DNA from: Crambe crambe | Lineage: Eukaryota; Porifera; Demospongiae; Poecilosclerida; Crambeidae | Assembly (NCBI GenBank): GCA_963924555.1 | Contig: OZ004583.1 | Coordinates: forward strand, 3,815,501-3,879,500 | Direction of reading: 5' to 3' | DNA length: 64,000 nt | Shown here: positions 1 through 13,000 of the stretch, piece by piece | How positions within the stretch are numbered: position 1 is the first letter of the stretch | Layout: every line of letters begins with the position of its first letter | Notes under the pieces: generated by a model | What the model saw: only the letters and a program-made list of their open reading frames with translations | What the model was told of the DNA's origin: nothing | Database searches by the model: none | Translations under genes and position numbers: made by a program

Positions 1-901
1 CACCTTATAGTAGCCTAGTTTTTCAGTATTTTCTCACTAACTGCAGTTTTACTGGCCATAGGCTATGACACATTCACACAATTTATGTGTACCTGTCCCC
101 TGACTATGGCACCATCCACTATCTTATGGTTCAAGCCAAACTATTTGAAGGATGTGGCTTTAAGAATCAACAATAAATCTCCTATTGTGGGCTGTGGTAG
201 GATATGAAAACACTCACTGCCTGTTTAAATAGAGGATGTGAACAGTTGTGTGTAGTCACCAATGGTTAAAACTGGTCTCCACAAGTTATGCATGATTGAG
301 CAGCCATGCTACAAGCACCAAATAGGGTGATGTGTGACTTTGGCACCATCACACTGAGCAGGTCTACCTGATTTGTCAAGTGCCAAGGATTATGGTTGGT
401 TCACAAAGCATTTTGATGTGCATGAAATGGATTGATTACTGCATAGCTGAATCGATCAAGGAGGAATGGTAACAGGGCTATACATTCCTTCTCCTGTATT
501 TTCCACTGTAAGACAACTTCAACTGCTATAATTTGTATTCTTGAGTGGCAGAGGGGAATAGATCAAATTTCACTGTCACCTTAATCTATCTTGGAACTCC
601 CCTGGTGATATCAGGGATTTGCACAAAGCAAGTATATTGAAGCATTCCAAGTGCTACCATTATGTGTGATGCAGTCGTGCTGTGGCTGTTGCACAAGTAA
701 TATATATCCAGATATCGATAATCCATCAAGCAAAGTATACACTACATATGACCACCCTTGTTTAGAAACAATAATGTGCCTTGCAAGTTTTTGGGAAGCC
801 ACTTAAAACTGGTGTCCATTAAATGATATGGTCAATTTTCTCACCACTACAAAGGGTTCTCAGATTATGTTAACTCAATATTATTGTGATTTCACATGCA
901 G
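1..901. other. No gene recognised upstream of twinfilin
   Basis: No coding sequence could be supported here. The stretch lies just 5' of the first twinfilin exon I can read, so it should contain the short first exon, first intron and promoter of that gene. I could not place the start codon with confidence. No repeat with clear ends was seen. Confidence 0.4.
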
Positions 902-3063
902 CCTCAAAAGAATTGACACAATTGATGTCCCAAGCCCTGAAGGGATCCTTAAGATTTTTTCAGGTCAAGATTGAAAATGGTAAATTATATCTGACTCTTT
1001 TGGGAAAAGGATACATGATTGATATTCGTAAACAAAGCCATATGATTGTACACAGATCTCTTTGGGAGCCTGAGGAAGAGGGCTAGTAGAGAGAACTGTG
1101 TCTACAATGATTAATAATACATATGTACTTGCAGAGATGCTGATTCCTGGGGAGTATTCAGAACCAAGTGGATCTTGGGAAGATGATATCCTTTTGTTAC
1201 TATGCTTATAGTATATGTATATGCATGAGATTGACTGATTTCCCTTCGTCCATAATCAGTGTGTATGGTCCCTTAATGTTTGAAAGCACATCTGGACGTA
1301 ATGGTGCAGCCAGTGCTGGAGGAGAAGTCTCCATGTTACATCTTTTATAGACTTGATACATACAACATCCACCAAAACTACCTGTGGATCTTCATGTCAT
1401 ACACTCCAGATTTCTCTCCTGTGAGTTAATATCTTTACTAGAAAGTGATATTGGTTGATAAGGAGCCCATCTGCACTGATCGTCCAAATAGCAGGAGTTA
1501 CTGGACTATTGCATATAGGATGATTGCACATGTGCAGACTATCCCATTATGAAAGTTGCTGGACTGTAGTATGTGTTATTAGAGTTGGCTCTATAAAGAG
1601 TTGCTGGACTATCATGATCATTGCACATGTATAATAATTATGTGACTGACTGCACAGTTCCCCTCCCATCCGCATACCTGTACTAAAAAATGAAATTATT
1701 TATTCACAGGTGAAGTCAAAAATGTTGTATGCTGCAACAAAGGCAACCATAAGGAAGGCTTTTGACTCCAGTGCAGTTGTGGATGATATAGCTGCCACAT
1801 CAAAGGTGAATTTCTCTTTGTGTGAAGCACTGGTGTGTACCAGAGCTACGTACACTCTAGAATTAGTGATACAGGGTTTAGCAGAATCTTTGCAACAAGA
1901 ATATGCTCAAATCTTTGTGATATAGTCTTCAGTCTTCAAGCTCTGTTGCAAAGATTCTGCAAAACCCTGTATTCCATTTGTCATGTCAGAGAAAATCGCT
2001 ACTAACAATTCCATACCGACTATCTTGTAGGATGAACTAACTTTAGCAGGATACAGAAAGCATGAGCAGGCCAAACTAGCTGCTCCTCCCCTCACTGATG
2101 CTGAGCAAGAACTAGTAATGCTCCGGGAAAATGAGGTACTGCTGACAACATCCTTGAAGTTACTCACTATGCCGGCCCCCTTGAATTTGGTTGTGTAGTC
2201 ATTCCGATTAGTTTGCCATGTGTGCATAAATAATATTATTGTACTTAATTGTTGTTATTTTTTGGTTGTAATTCTTCATTTAGGATCATGCAGATGTTGG
2301 CACTAGCACACGACAGTCGCACTTGCACGGTGTGGCATTCCCCGTCCAACCTAAAGCTATGGATGCCATCAGCCAGTTCAAGGCTGAAGAACAGCAGTAT
2401 GTACAACTGGTATGTATGAAGCAAGAGTGTTCTGTGCAGACTAGCTGCTTAATACTTACTACTTCAGTCAATAGACGTGAAGAAAGAAATCATCAACCTG
2501 GAGAAGGTGGAAGCATTGGTGGATGCTGACTCCTTGCCTGGATTGGTCCCTGAAGACTCCCCTCGCTACCATCTCTACCGCTTTAAGCATACCCATGAAG
2601 GAGACTACCAGGAAGCAATTGGTGAGTGTATCAAATCCTGCCTATGATCAGAAGAGTGTGATCTACACCAATTTCAATGATAATCCTTATTTCATATCTG
2701 CAGTGTTCTTATATTCTTGTCCTGGCTTCAAGTCTTCTATCAAGGAACGAATGCTGTACTCATCCTGTAAGGAGCCGCTGGTTGCTGCTATTGAACAAGA
2801 ATTGAGTACACCCATAACTAAAAAGGTACGCATCATAAATGTATTAGCACTGAATGTGTTTATTTACAAATTTGAGATTGCCTTGTCAGATTGAGATCAG
2901 CAGTGCCAGTGAGCTGAGTGAGGAGTTCATCATGGAGGAGGTCCACCCCAAAAAGCACATAGTCAAATCCAAGTTCCTCAAACCCAAAGGACCTAATCGG
3001 AGACCCAAATCCCCATCAAGGCCACAAGGCAATGGCACTACTAGTCCTGTCAATGACGACTAA
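902..3063 (+). CDS. TWF: Twinfilin, actin monomer-binding protein (5' end missing)
   Basis: Twinfilin binds actin monomers and caps filament barbed ends through two ADF-homology domains and a C-terminal tail. Exons read: 902-979, 1135-~1210, ~1300-1420, 1710-1805, 2031-2135, 2284-2409, 2468-2621, 2704-2825, 2890-3063; phases agree from exon 4 onward. Recognisable pieces are KSKMLYAATKATIRKAF at the end of the first ADF domain, HGVAFPVQPKAMDAI in the linker, YHLYRFKHTHEGDYQEAI and KERMLYSSCKEPL in the second ADF domain, and the tail EEVHPKKHIVKSKFLKPKGP, which is the twinfilin signature. The join between exons 2 and 3 restores an IENE-type motif seen in vertebrate twinfilin. The 3' edge of exon 3 and 5' edge of exon 4 are uncertain. 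The first exon, carrying the start codon, was not found. The gene looks intact and is followed closely by the VWA gene on the same strand. Confidence 0.9.
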
Positions 3064-3309
3064 CATAGAGAGCATTTAATTTATTTATTACCTTTTGAGT
3101 TGTTTGATGTGTAGCTATCTTTGTGATGATGACATACATCTCTGTGTGTGCAGCATGTGTTCTTTTTAGCACAGAATTTTATGTGTGTACGAAAATTTAT
3201 GAATCTATTTTTAGACTAAATTTATATGATGTCACAGATAACTAGTGTGCGTCATCATGCATGATTGTATATAAGGAATGTGTCCGTTATTTTTGGAGTC
3301 ACGACAGAG

Positions 3310-6300
3310 ATGGATGCTGAGGATATCTTGGAGGCTGCAGCTGAAGAGGCACCACTTGTGCCGCCTCCGGTCAGCGGAGATCGCATCACCTTAAGCGCCA
3401 CACCCGAGTATGCCTGTTACAAAGCGGAGAGTGAGCATAACTGCTGGGCAGTCGCCAGCTTCAAAGCACCTTTCTACGAGCCGACATCCAGAGCTCCCGT
3501 AGACATAGTTGCAGTTATCGATAAAAGTGGTTCCATGAGAGGGACTAAGATAGAGCTGGTCAAGAAGACTTTGCTCTTTGTGATCGATCAATGTGAGATA
3601 TCTATCATTAATTTTGTGGTTTTTGCACAGTCATTGTGGGTAGGGGGTGGGTCTGGTGCTCAAGACTGTGTGGACATAAATAATTTGTAGCTAGTAATGA
3701 ACAGAGAAAGTGTTGGGGGTCCACTGGTTTTTACACTCCTCTTTCTCCTTCCAATATCCGTTATACTGGACAAATGGGGCGACCCTGAGCTGAATATGAT
3801 GCATGTTCCTTTTTTAGCAAGAGTGAAGCATCCTGGCCTCTCTTTCCTCAGCTGTCTGTGACATGAACTACTCGCTTGCACTCTCCCTCAAGTGCTGTCT
3901 TTTCTCTGTAGCTATGCTTTGAGCAGGATATCTTGCCTTCTATCTCTTACTTTCTTCTTTCTGTTCAGTGGTCTTGGAAGCACATTGAGTCTCCCTTCTA
4001 CGTCAGAGTTTGTCAGCTTTAATTTGATCCATTCTTTAATAGCTAGCTAGCAAACAAAAATTTCTCTGCTATTCAATGCCTGAGGCATTCTTCCCTCTGG
4101 GCCAGCATTTGGGAAGCATTCTTGCTTGATTTCTCGATCTATGCTTCCTAAGACGTTCTTCCTTCTGTTTAGCAGTCTCAGCAGCCCTCTCTCTCTAGCT
4201 CAACACTTGCTGTAGCACGTGTTTATTTGCACATGTGCAATCTACTGTGATGTAATGTTACCAAATGATCATCGCAGAGAAAAACCACTATTGTTAGAAC
4301 CTATGAGATATATAGTGCAAACTCCAGAGCCAACTTACTAGTATGGGACTCAGGCTCAACCCAATAAACTACAGGTTCCAATGAAGAATCAATATGATTT
4401 TTCCATGTATCATTATTCTTAATAAGCAACCCACTTATATAGGACTTCTGAATTATTCCGTCCATTGAATAAGTTAGTTATCACTAAATTAATTTACAAG
4501 GAGTTAATCCACTTCATGAATAGCTGACCTCTCCACATAGTGTACGTAGCAACTTCTTTTTTTTTTTCTGCAGATCTTTTTTAACGTGGGTTCACTTTGC
4601 TTCCATATAATCAATTCTTGTCTCTTCCATGCAGTGAAGGACTGTGACAGAATCTCTTTGGTAACCTATGACACTAATGTGAAATTGGACTTTGGTTTGA
4701 TGCAGATGGATAAGCAGAATAAAGAACGAGCCAAGGCCTTTGTTGAGTCTTTGTGTGATGGTTCTAGTACAAACCTTTGTGGTGGACTCTTGAAGGGTTA
4801 GTCTCATTAATCATTCTCTCCACGAGTGTAGCCCCTTTTCTGTTTACTTGTAAATAAATTGTTTCCTAGGTGTTTACATACGAGTACCCAGTGTGCACAT
4901 GCATTGCTAACCCCAGATTCCCTAACTTTAACCATATACTTTTTGTATTCCACTCTTCATTTCACTCTTCATCCTTGTACACTACAGGAATCAATAATGT
5001 GTCTGTAATGGCATTAAAATTACACAGGTATGGAGCAAATAACACTGACCCAAGGTGGAGAAAAGGCTCAAGTGCAGTCTGTGCTGCTGTTAACAGATGG
5101 CCTGGCTAACCACTGGATTACCACTAAAGAAGGAATTGTTGCTGAGATGAAGAAGATGCAAGACCAAGGATTAGGAGCTGTAACTCCTGCTCCTCCATCA
5201 CGTGGGGGTTATTTTGGGTCACCACCTGCTTTTTTCAACGTTGCTCCAGTTCCAAACTTGCAGCCAGGGGCATCACCAAACAAGAGAGGTTTGTTTAAGA
5301 AGAAGAAGAAAGGAGTACCTCCTGTGCAGCAGCAGGTCCAAATGCCAGTACAGCAAATGCAAGTCCCACAGCAAATGCAAATGCCTGTGCAGCAACAGCA
5401 AATGCAAGTCCCTGTGCAGCAGCAACAGGTGCAGCAGCAGTCAGCGGAACCACAAAAACAGCAGGTAAAGAGGTGTACTGTAACACCCCCTTCAGTGATG
5501 TGAGCCACTGACTCACTCCTTGAATTAAGGTCACCACTCCCATTACCTGCTCAGTAATATTTTCACATTGTACTACTGTTCTTTTCACTTCAATTGTCCA
5601 TTCTTCAAAAAATCAAGGTGGTAATTATAATTCTATGTTCTTGATGTATAAGTTTATAAGTATAACCATAGGGAAACTGAGTTTCATGGGTGATTTACGT
5701 ATAGAACACTTTGTGTATGAAATCATTTTCCTGCTCAGAATTGATGGAGTATTAGTTCAATGATGCACATGCAGGCCGTTTCCTATCTTATATGCATATG
5801 CTAGATAACGTGAGGAGGGTTTATCATTCTGAACTTCACATACGTACAGGTTACAGCCCCTGCTGCTGAATTGCCAACAGATGCAGCACCGATGGAAATA
5901 GACCCAGTCACCAGTGGCTACAAAGTACGTACTCTACATGTATTATAATAATAATGTGGAATCATCTTGCTGTTGTACATATTAATGGTTTTCCAGTTTG
6001 ATGGTACTGTTTATACATTTGGTTTTGGGTCTGATCATGATTCTAATCTTCTGGAAGCAATCTCGACACAAGGAGGTGGTGTATATTATTATATTGATTC
6101 CCATGAGAAGGTTGGTGCTACCTGAATTGCAAAACTGTAGCTACAGATGTGTGTTGTGTGTCACTGTCAGGGCATAACTGCCAAATTGATGTCCTATCAT
6201 AATTATGCACTGTATCTGCTTATTTTGTCCTAATTAGTCATTCATATTAATTTTAGTGTGTGCACATAATTATTGATTAGATTCCAGAGTCTTTTGCGGA

Positions 6301-9236
6301 TTGCCTCGGTGGTCTGTTAAGTGTGATGGGACAAAATCTCTCTCTCAAAATGGATACTGTTGGAGACTATTCCTTCAAGGATGTTCATGCTAACAGAATG
6401 ATCAATTGGAGCACTCCCAATAAGAGGTACTAGTTATTCTTTCTTCCTCTACATTATGTCCAGATGTCAAAACTGTTGGCAAACTTTTCAAGGGAAACTG
6501 CATACTAGATAGAAAAATAGCTTGTAGAAGAGACAACCTAAACAATATCACTGAAAATTTTAAAAAATAATTGTAGTGTTTTGGTAAATTTGTCATTCAA
6601 AATGCATTTAGTAAGGTACTGTTGATCACGTAAGTTGCACATGAGTACTCTCTAAAAATAGAATGATGTCTACTTGCAACAGTATGTAATCCAGTTCTCT
6701 TAGATGGGAAAGATATCCCACTCTAGTAATCCCAATGTAAGTCTGAAGGTAGCCTTATATGATGTCTAAAACTTGTAGAGAAGCAGTTACATTCTTAACT
6801 ACTTGGTATGTAATTAATTGAATTGGCAGCATTGCTGCATGATTTATGGCTGATTTTCCTTTCACTGTGGAGGACTCGCTCTAGTATAGTGGGCTCTTTC
6901 TCTCTTTCTTCTGCATATTGACTTTTTTTTCTCTACATCAGCCATGCATGGATGGGGCCAGGTGTTACCAATAGTCATCATGAAGTAATTATTCCTTATA
7001 ACTTGTTAGTATGGGTCAGGTCTTGCTAATTCTTTAATCAAATCTCATTTTTCAGCTGTGAGATACCAATGGGAGACATTCAATCTGAGGAAGAGAGAGA
7101 TATAGTGATGGAGTTGCTGCTACCAGCATTGCCCGCTCCTGTGAAGGAGGACCCTGTTGTTAAAGTCCAGCTGTCCTATTTTAACATCATCACCTCTCAA
7201 CTAGACACCATAGACTTTGACCTTGTTGTTGATCGCTCAGGTGAGATAAGAGATGCTTAGCCATTATATATACAAAAAATATTTTTGTTTTTTTTTTGTT
7301 TTGTTTTTTGTTTTGTTTTTTGTTGTTGTTTTTTTGCTTCTTGTTTGATTTTTTTAACGGCAACTGCATACTAAGTAGAAAAATGATATTATTGCTGAAT
7401 AAACAACATGAAACACATTTCGAACTAGAGTCAGCTTCCTGTCACTATGAAGTCCCAACCAAAGCCCAGAGAAGAGTTTTATTACTTTGAGCATAAGCCT
7501 ACCTTAGTTCAGGTGATTTCCACATGACTCGCTGCTGTTAGATTCAAACCTTTCATACCTGACTAGCTAGTTTAGTGCTATGTTTGAAGCCTTTCTACTT
7601 TATTCTAACCTCTAAAACTGTTCAAACTATGTAATATCAAAAATATAACAGCATTCACTAAACTGTTTTCTTAGCAATGGCTGAGAACTAGAAAGTAGCA
7701 TATAATTTTGGCTCTAATACGACTATAGTGATGGGAAGTCTAGAGTGCCTGTAAGTGCAGTAGTTTTTCTACTTATCAAGGGAAACTGCATACCATGTAG
7801 AAGAATTATATAGGTATTGTACTATATCCCATGCAAGAGGCTGGGTTCAAACAAGAGTCAGAGAGAAGCTAGTTTCTTGCTACGAAGTGCCAACTAAAGC
7901 CTAGAGAAGAGTAACAAGGTACCGAAGGTAATATAGATAGCCTAGTTTATATTTTTAAGTGTATAGGCTGGAAAGCCTGCCATCGTTTTTGGTGATTTTC
8001 TGCTGTTGGATTCTCCATGGAATAGCTAGCTATATTCGGAGCCTTTCTACTTTAGTCTAAGCTTTTAGTCTAATCTCTAAACTCTGCTGGCCTCACTGTG
8101 TTTTCTCAAAGCAATGCGTAAGGGTTGCTGATGTTTAAAAAATTACATAGTATTGACATCTATGTTATGTAGCGGGGGGGGGGGGGGGGGGGGGGGGGGG
8201 GGATAGCATTCTGTTCTCCACCTCAGCCTCTCACGCACCTTATTAAACTGTCAGTATCTGCTGAGAAAGAGAAGATGGCATATAATTTTTGGCTAATTTT
8301 ATGAGAGTAGTAAGTATGAGATGGGAAGAATGAACCTCTAGAGTGCATGTAAGACCAGAAACATCACATTATATTTTCTACTTGGTATATAATATGCAAG
8401 TACTTAGTATGTATTAATTTTTGGGGTTTTTGTTTCATTTGTATTGTTTTTGTTTTTGCAGGGGGTGAGAAAGGGCCAGGAAATATGATAGTCGATATTC
8501 AAAGAAACCGAGTAACAGCAACGTCAGTTCTAAAGACTGCTGAAGCTCTTGCAAATAGTGGTAAGGAGGCACTATAAGAACACAGTGCAATTTACTGTGG
8601 GGATTAACATGATTGGGTTTTTGATTGGTGGGGCTATTTTTTTTTTTGTTTAACGTACTGTATTGGTGAGGCAAGCGCCTTACCCCTTGCTACACCTATG
8701 CATTAATACTTGACTACCTGCTGTAATGCAGGAAAGTTATCTGATGCTCAAACTTCACTGAAGGAAGCCATTTCTGTCCTGGAGGCTTCAATGTCGAAGG
8801 ATGAACGTTTAGTTAAGGTAAGCTCTGCACTTGCACTGACGTCGATGGATGCTCCCTGTGACTCTGTAGCTTTGACACATTCTACAGGCATTAATATCTG
8901 ATTTAAAGAAATGTTTGGACTCCATGAAGACTCAACAGTCATACATGTCTCATGGCAGAAACTTAATGGCAAATAAGTGAGTCAACACTTCAAGTATTAT
9001 GCTGGGGGCATTCTACTGTATTATTAGCCACAAATACATGTGTGTGGCACTTCTGCAACAGCCATGACTGTTAGCTCTTAGGGTTTCATGCATAGGTTGT
9101 GTTCTTTTATTACAGGAAACAGTCTCACTCTGTACAGCGTTCCAACTATGTTGATGAATTCGGTGATGGAGAGAGTTATGTGAACTTTTCCAAAGCTATG
9201 TATAAATCACGAGCTAAAGCAGTCTCCAAGAAGTAG
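3310..9236 (+). CDS. VWA domain protein with Vwaint-like C-terminal region and Q-rich insert
   Basis: About 600 residues from roughly 11 exons: 3310-3592, 4635-4796, 4988-5464 (with a very short intron near 5000-5035), 5850-5924, 5997-6110, 6281-6426, 7056-7240, 8462-8560, 8732-8817, 8888-8976, 9116-9236. The VWA fold is shown by the MIDAS motif DKSGSM (VDIVAVIDKSGSM), by RISLVTYD, by the threonine region GSSTNLCGGLLKG, and by VLLLTDGLAN. A low-complexity tract of repeated QMQVPVQQQ-like units (about 5195-5464) interrupts the domain before FDGTVYTFGFGSDHD. The C-terminal part resembles the vwaint region that follows VWA in many eukaryotic and some bacterial proteins. The start ATG at 3310 heads MDAEDILEAAAEE. 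The stop is followed at once by AT-rich sequence that could carry the poly(A) signal. The ligand and cellular role cannot be read from the sequence. Confidence 0.82.
3593..4634 (+). other. First intron of the VWA gene
   Basis: A 1-kb intron between the MIDAS exon and the next VWA exon, with a GTGAGA donor and a polypyrimidine-ATGCAG acceptor. Nothing coding was recognised in it. Confidence 0.6.
7352..8352. repeat. Two direct copies of an interspersed repeat in a VWA-gene intron
   Basis: Copy 1 (about 7352-7762) and copy 2 (about 7778-8350) share, in the same order, an AACTGCATAC-TAGAA start, a GAGTCAG...AGTGCCAACTAAAGCC-like block, a GAGCCTTTCTACTTTA-TCTAA block, and a GGCATATAATTTTGGCT...TCTAGAGTGC-TGTAAG end. 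A shorter third match to the start occurs at about 6485-6530. The copies have diverged, and a poly-G run has expanded in copy 2. No open frame or terminal inverted repeat was seen; a SINE or tandemly duplicated MITE is possible. Confidence 0.6.
8174..8202. repeat. Poly-G tract of 29 bases
   Basis: An uninterrupted G homopolymer inside an intron and inside the second copy of the surrounding repeat. Its exact length is likely to be unreliable in any assembly. Confidence 0.95.
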
Positions 9237-9357
9237 AAAATAAAAAAACATTTTTTTATCACTATTTGTTGTATACTTTATTCAACAGAGCAATATAATT
9301 ATTTTTTATGACAATTTAGAAATTTTGCTGAAGTGCTAACAATTATTCACTAGCTAT

Positions 9358-9981
9358 CTAGATGTCAATCTTTGTAAGAAGCATAGAAATATAAAAGAAG
9401 CTTGGCCTACTCTCTGGAACAGTTTTCCAACATGACATCATTACGTTTTGGACACTGGTGGGATAATGATATGGTATTATTAAAGTATGGCCACTCTTAA
9501 TTTTTGTAGCAGCATCAGCATTTGAGAAGCCTTGGTATGGTAGCTTGGTTGGATTAGCCATCTCCCATAAGAGGACACCATAACTCCAAACATCTGATGC
9601 ACTTGAGCATTTCCTTTCGTTAAGGTACTCAGGGGCACACCAACGAATAGGAACTTTGGTGCCTTGAGGTTTGATAAGAACTTTATCACCATCTTTTGGG
9701 AGCTCCCTGAGATGTCCAAAGTCAGCCACTTTGCAAACTTCATCTTCACTCACAAGAATATTCCTGGCTGCAAGATCCTGGCCAAAGCAAGAAACATTTA
9801 GTATATGTAGCTAGTATTAATTTGTCTTAGTGACAAATAGAGGCCTGACCACTTTCACAGCTAGATCTCTAGTCACCTCATCAAGATTGGAATTATCTAC
9901 TAGTCTAATTATGAACAAGAGTTGTGAGTTAAGGGTTGTCTGACATAGTGGGGATGTACAATGAGATGTATTATACCAAGC

Positions 9982-10012
<31 letters not shown>

Positions 10013-13000
10013 AAAAATTTGCATACAGATATTGTCTGAACAGGTAAGTAAAGATTTGCCCAGAATTTCAGATACATATTATATCATGAATGTGGTAAAG
10101 GTAGCAAATTCCTAGGGGGGAAGCCATCGTTCAGGAGGGGGGGAGGCAGAAGCCCCCCCTCACCCCCTTGAAATAAATCTGGGTGATAGTAGCAATTATA
10201 GCATGCGGAGTTTTTAGCCTTTCTTGGCAATCATACAGGGATGTCAGACTACCCTAACTAGACAAATCATGTATTTTTGTTACCCAGACTAGTTACAGTC
10301 AAGACAGCTGTAACAGTTATCTCCAACCCACTTACCCCATGAATAAGTCCCATTTTAGAAAGATAATGCATCCCCATGGCAACATCAACCATGAATTTGA
10401 CAAGTTTTCCTACTGGACGATCATTATTCTAGAAATAAAATTTAAAAAATAAATAATTATCATAGCACTCATGATAGAATTTGGAATGATGCCATGACTC
10501 AAACTGGACTGTATCAATATTTTGGTCAACTTCTCTAGCTGTTCAGATGTAGGTTGATTATGCTACCGCTTCTGATATTTGTTTCTTAAAACTTTCTCTA
10601 ATCTTTGTCAAGAGACCATTGGTAGTCATCACGTCTACACATGTGTGCACCAAAGCTTTAGAAGCAACCAAGGCCTTAGCATGTGATTCAGGAGTGTTTG
10701 CTACCCGAGCAAACTCTTTCGTATGGTTCACTTCCCCTGAGCCTACAGCAAAGCAGGGATGAATGACTGGAACTACATAAGACACGTTGCCCATATCAGT
10801 GGAAGAATAATTCTCCACAATATCTCTAAAGTCGACCCCCAATGCTTTAAAATTCTTGGCAAAAACTTCTGCAAGAACAACATTATGCTGGATATCAAGA
10901 TAAACATTGGCAGTTTCTTCTGCTTTCAATTCACACCCAGTGGCCAAAGCAGCAGATTCAAAGCACTTTATGACTCTCTCGGTTAGGTGATTTAGTTCAC
11001 TTTCCTTTGGTGCTCGCATGTAACAACACACTAAACTCCTCTCAGGAATGATGTTGGGTTTAATCCCACCTTCAAGAATAACTGCATGCACACGCCACTG
11101 TGGTTTACATTGCTGCCTGAGAAGTGACATGGAGGTATAAGCCATAACAGCAGCATCTAAAGCATTCACTCCCTGCCAAGGGAAAGCTGCAGCATGAGCT
11201 GATTTCCCTATGAATGTAAATTCAAATTCCCTGACTCCATTATACAAAGGCCGCACATAAGAACCAGGGTGAGGGTGAACCATCATTGCTACATCCACAT
11301 CTCTAAAGGCTCCATTGTTGACCAGAGTGACTTTTCCCCCATCACTTTCTTCAGCAGGTGTCCCCATGACTGTAACCATGCCACTGGGGGGATTTGGAGA
11401 TTCGAGAACAGCCTTCAAACCTAGAGCAGCAGCAGCACCTGCTTCAGCAATCAGATTGTGCCCACAGGCATGACCAATTTCAGGTAGAGCATCATATTCA
11501 CAAATAATGCACATGTTAGGTCTCCCTGATCCATATGTAGCTCTGAATGCTGTACTGATTGTATAGGATCGGTCCACCTTAAAACCTTTCTTCTGAAAAA
11601 AGTCAGTAAGTAGATCATGTGCTTTATATTCTTCGAGTCCTAGCTCAGGGTGCTTCCATATTTCTTCACTAAGTGATTTTAATTCTTCAGCATTGCTATC
11701 TATTTCCGTTGAAGCAGTTGATTTCAAATTTTCCATTAGAGAGAGAGACTAAATAAACCACACCAAGGATTTGGTAAAGTATGCCAAGTGATGTCACATT
11801 TTTCTCTAACCACAGAGTAGAATATTACCCGTGAGTCAGTATGTAAAAGCTGCTAGCTAGTAACTACAAGCTGTTTATCAAGGCAATCTAAACCTTCCAT
11901 GTACTTGAGTAGCTATGATTTATGTGTGTTTTTATTTTTAGCTATTTCAATTAGCCAATTAATTGATCCTGGTGATGCTCACTTTCTCATAGTACATTGT
12001 GTAAGAATTTTAGCAAGGTCACTAACCACCAGCTAAAAATGACTTGGTTTTAGGTAGTCAACTTTGAGCACTCTCCTAAATGTACAATAATTATTTGGAT
12101 CCTAATACTCCACCACAGGAATAAATGCACTCATAATGTGCTAGCTATATAAGAATACAAGTGTAAAACTCACCATCAGAAAGGTTTTGAGATCTCCTTT
12201 AGACATGTACTCCAACACAATAAGACTTTCTATGATAAAAAAGTTATATATTCACTTAATAATACTATTAATGATTAGCCCCTTATCTGGGCCTATTGCC
12301 TCTTCTGCCCATGCCAGTACACCTTTAACACCTACAGCAATAATTTTTGATCCCTGATTTAGCTGTACTTTGTAGAAAAAATAATGAAAAGCTATACAAA
12401 TATAATTAAGGCAGTGGTCGCTCTAGCAGGTAGATTATGCCAGTAGAATAGGGAATCAAGCATAATGCCAGAGTTACTGGGCAAGCACAATCATTAGCTT
12501 ACTTGAGAATAAAGGTAGCATAGAAATTATGAGCATTTATCTACCTAAGCCTACTAGCTACTGGTTTAAGAATGCAATTAACATTAACATTGTGTGCGTG
12601 TGTGATGTACATTTGAGATACCAAGCAGGAGACCTGGAGGTGTTAGTACAGCAGTGGCGTAGGAAGATGATTTTGAATGGGTGGGGGGGGGGGGAGCTGG
12701 GGGCCACCTAATTTTTTTTTACTGGGGCACTACAGAGAAAGAAATCAAGCTCCAAAGTAATTTATTTGTTCAATCGACATTCAGTCCTAGTACTTCTTAA
12801 TTTGACGAAGTGAAGAAAAAGAGTGTTCTGCTGTGGTAGCTATAGCAATTATACAATTAATAATACCTGAACATAGGGGGGCCCTGGCCCCTGTGGCCCC
12901 CCTTGTTCCTACGCCAGTGTACAGTGTTTTGTTTGTTTTGTTTTGTTTTTGTTTATATTAATTGGCATGTAGATTCTAGCAGTGTCCATGAAATGGTCAA

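Noticed and set aside
5209-5588. Long frames on the minus strand and in another plus frame over the Q-rich exon
   Set aside because: They are reflections of the CAG/CAA-rich repeat in the VWA gene. Low-complexity Cys- or Ala-rich translations with no splice support.
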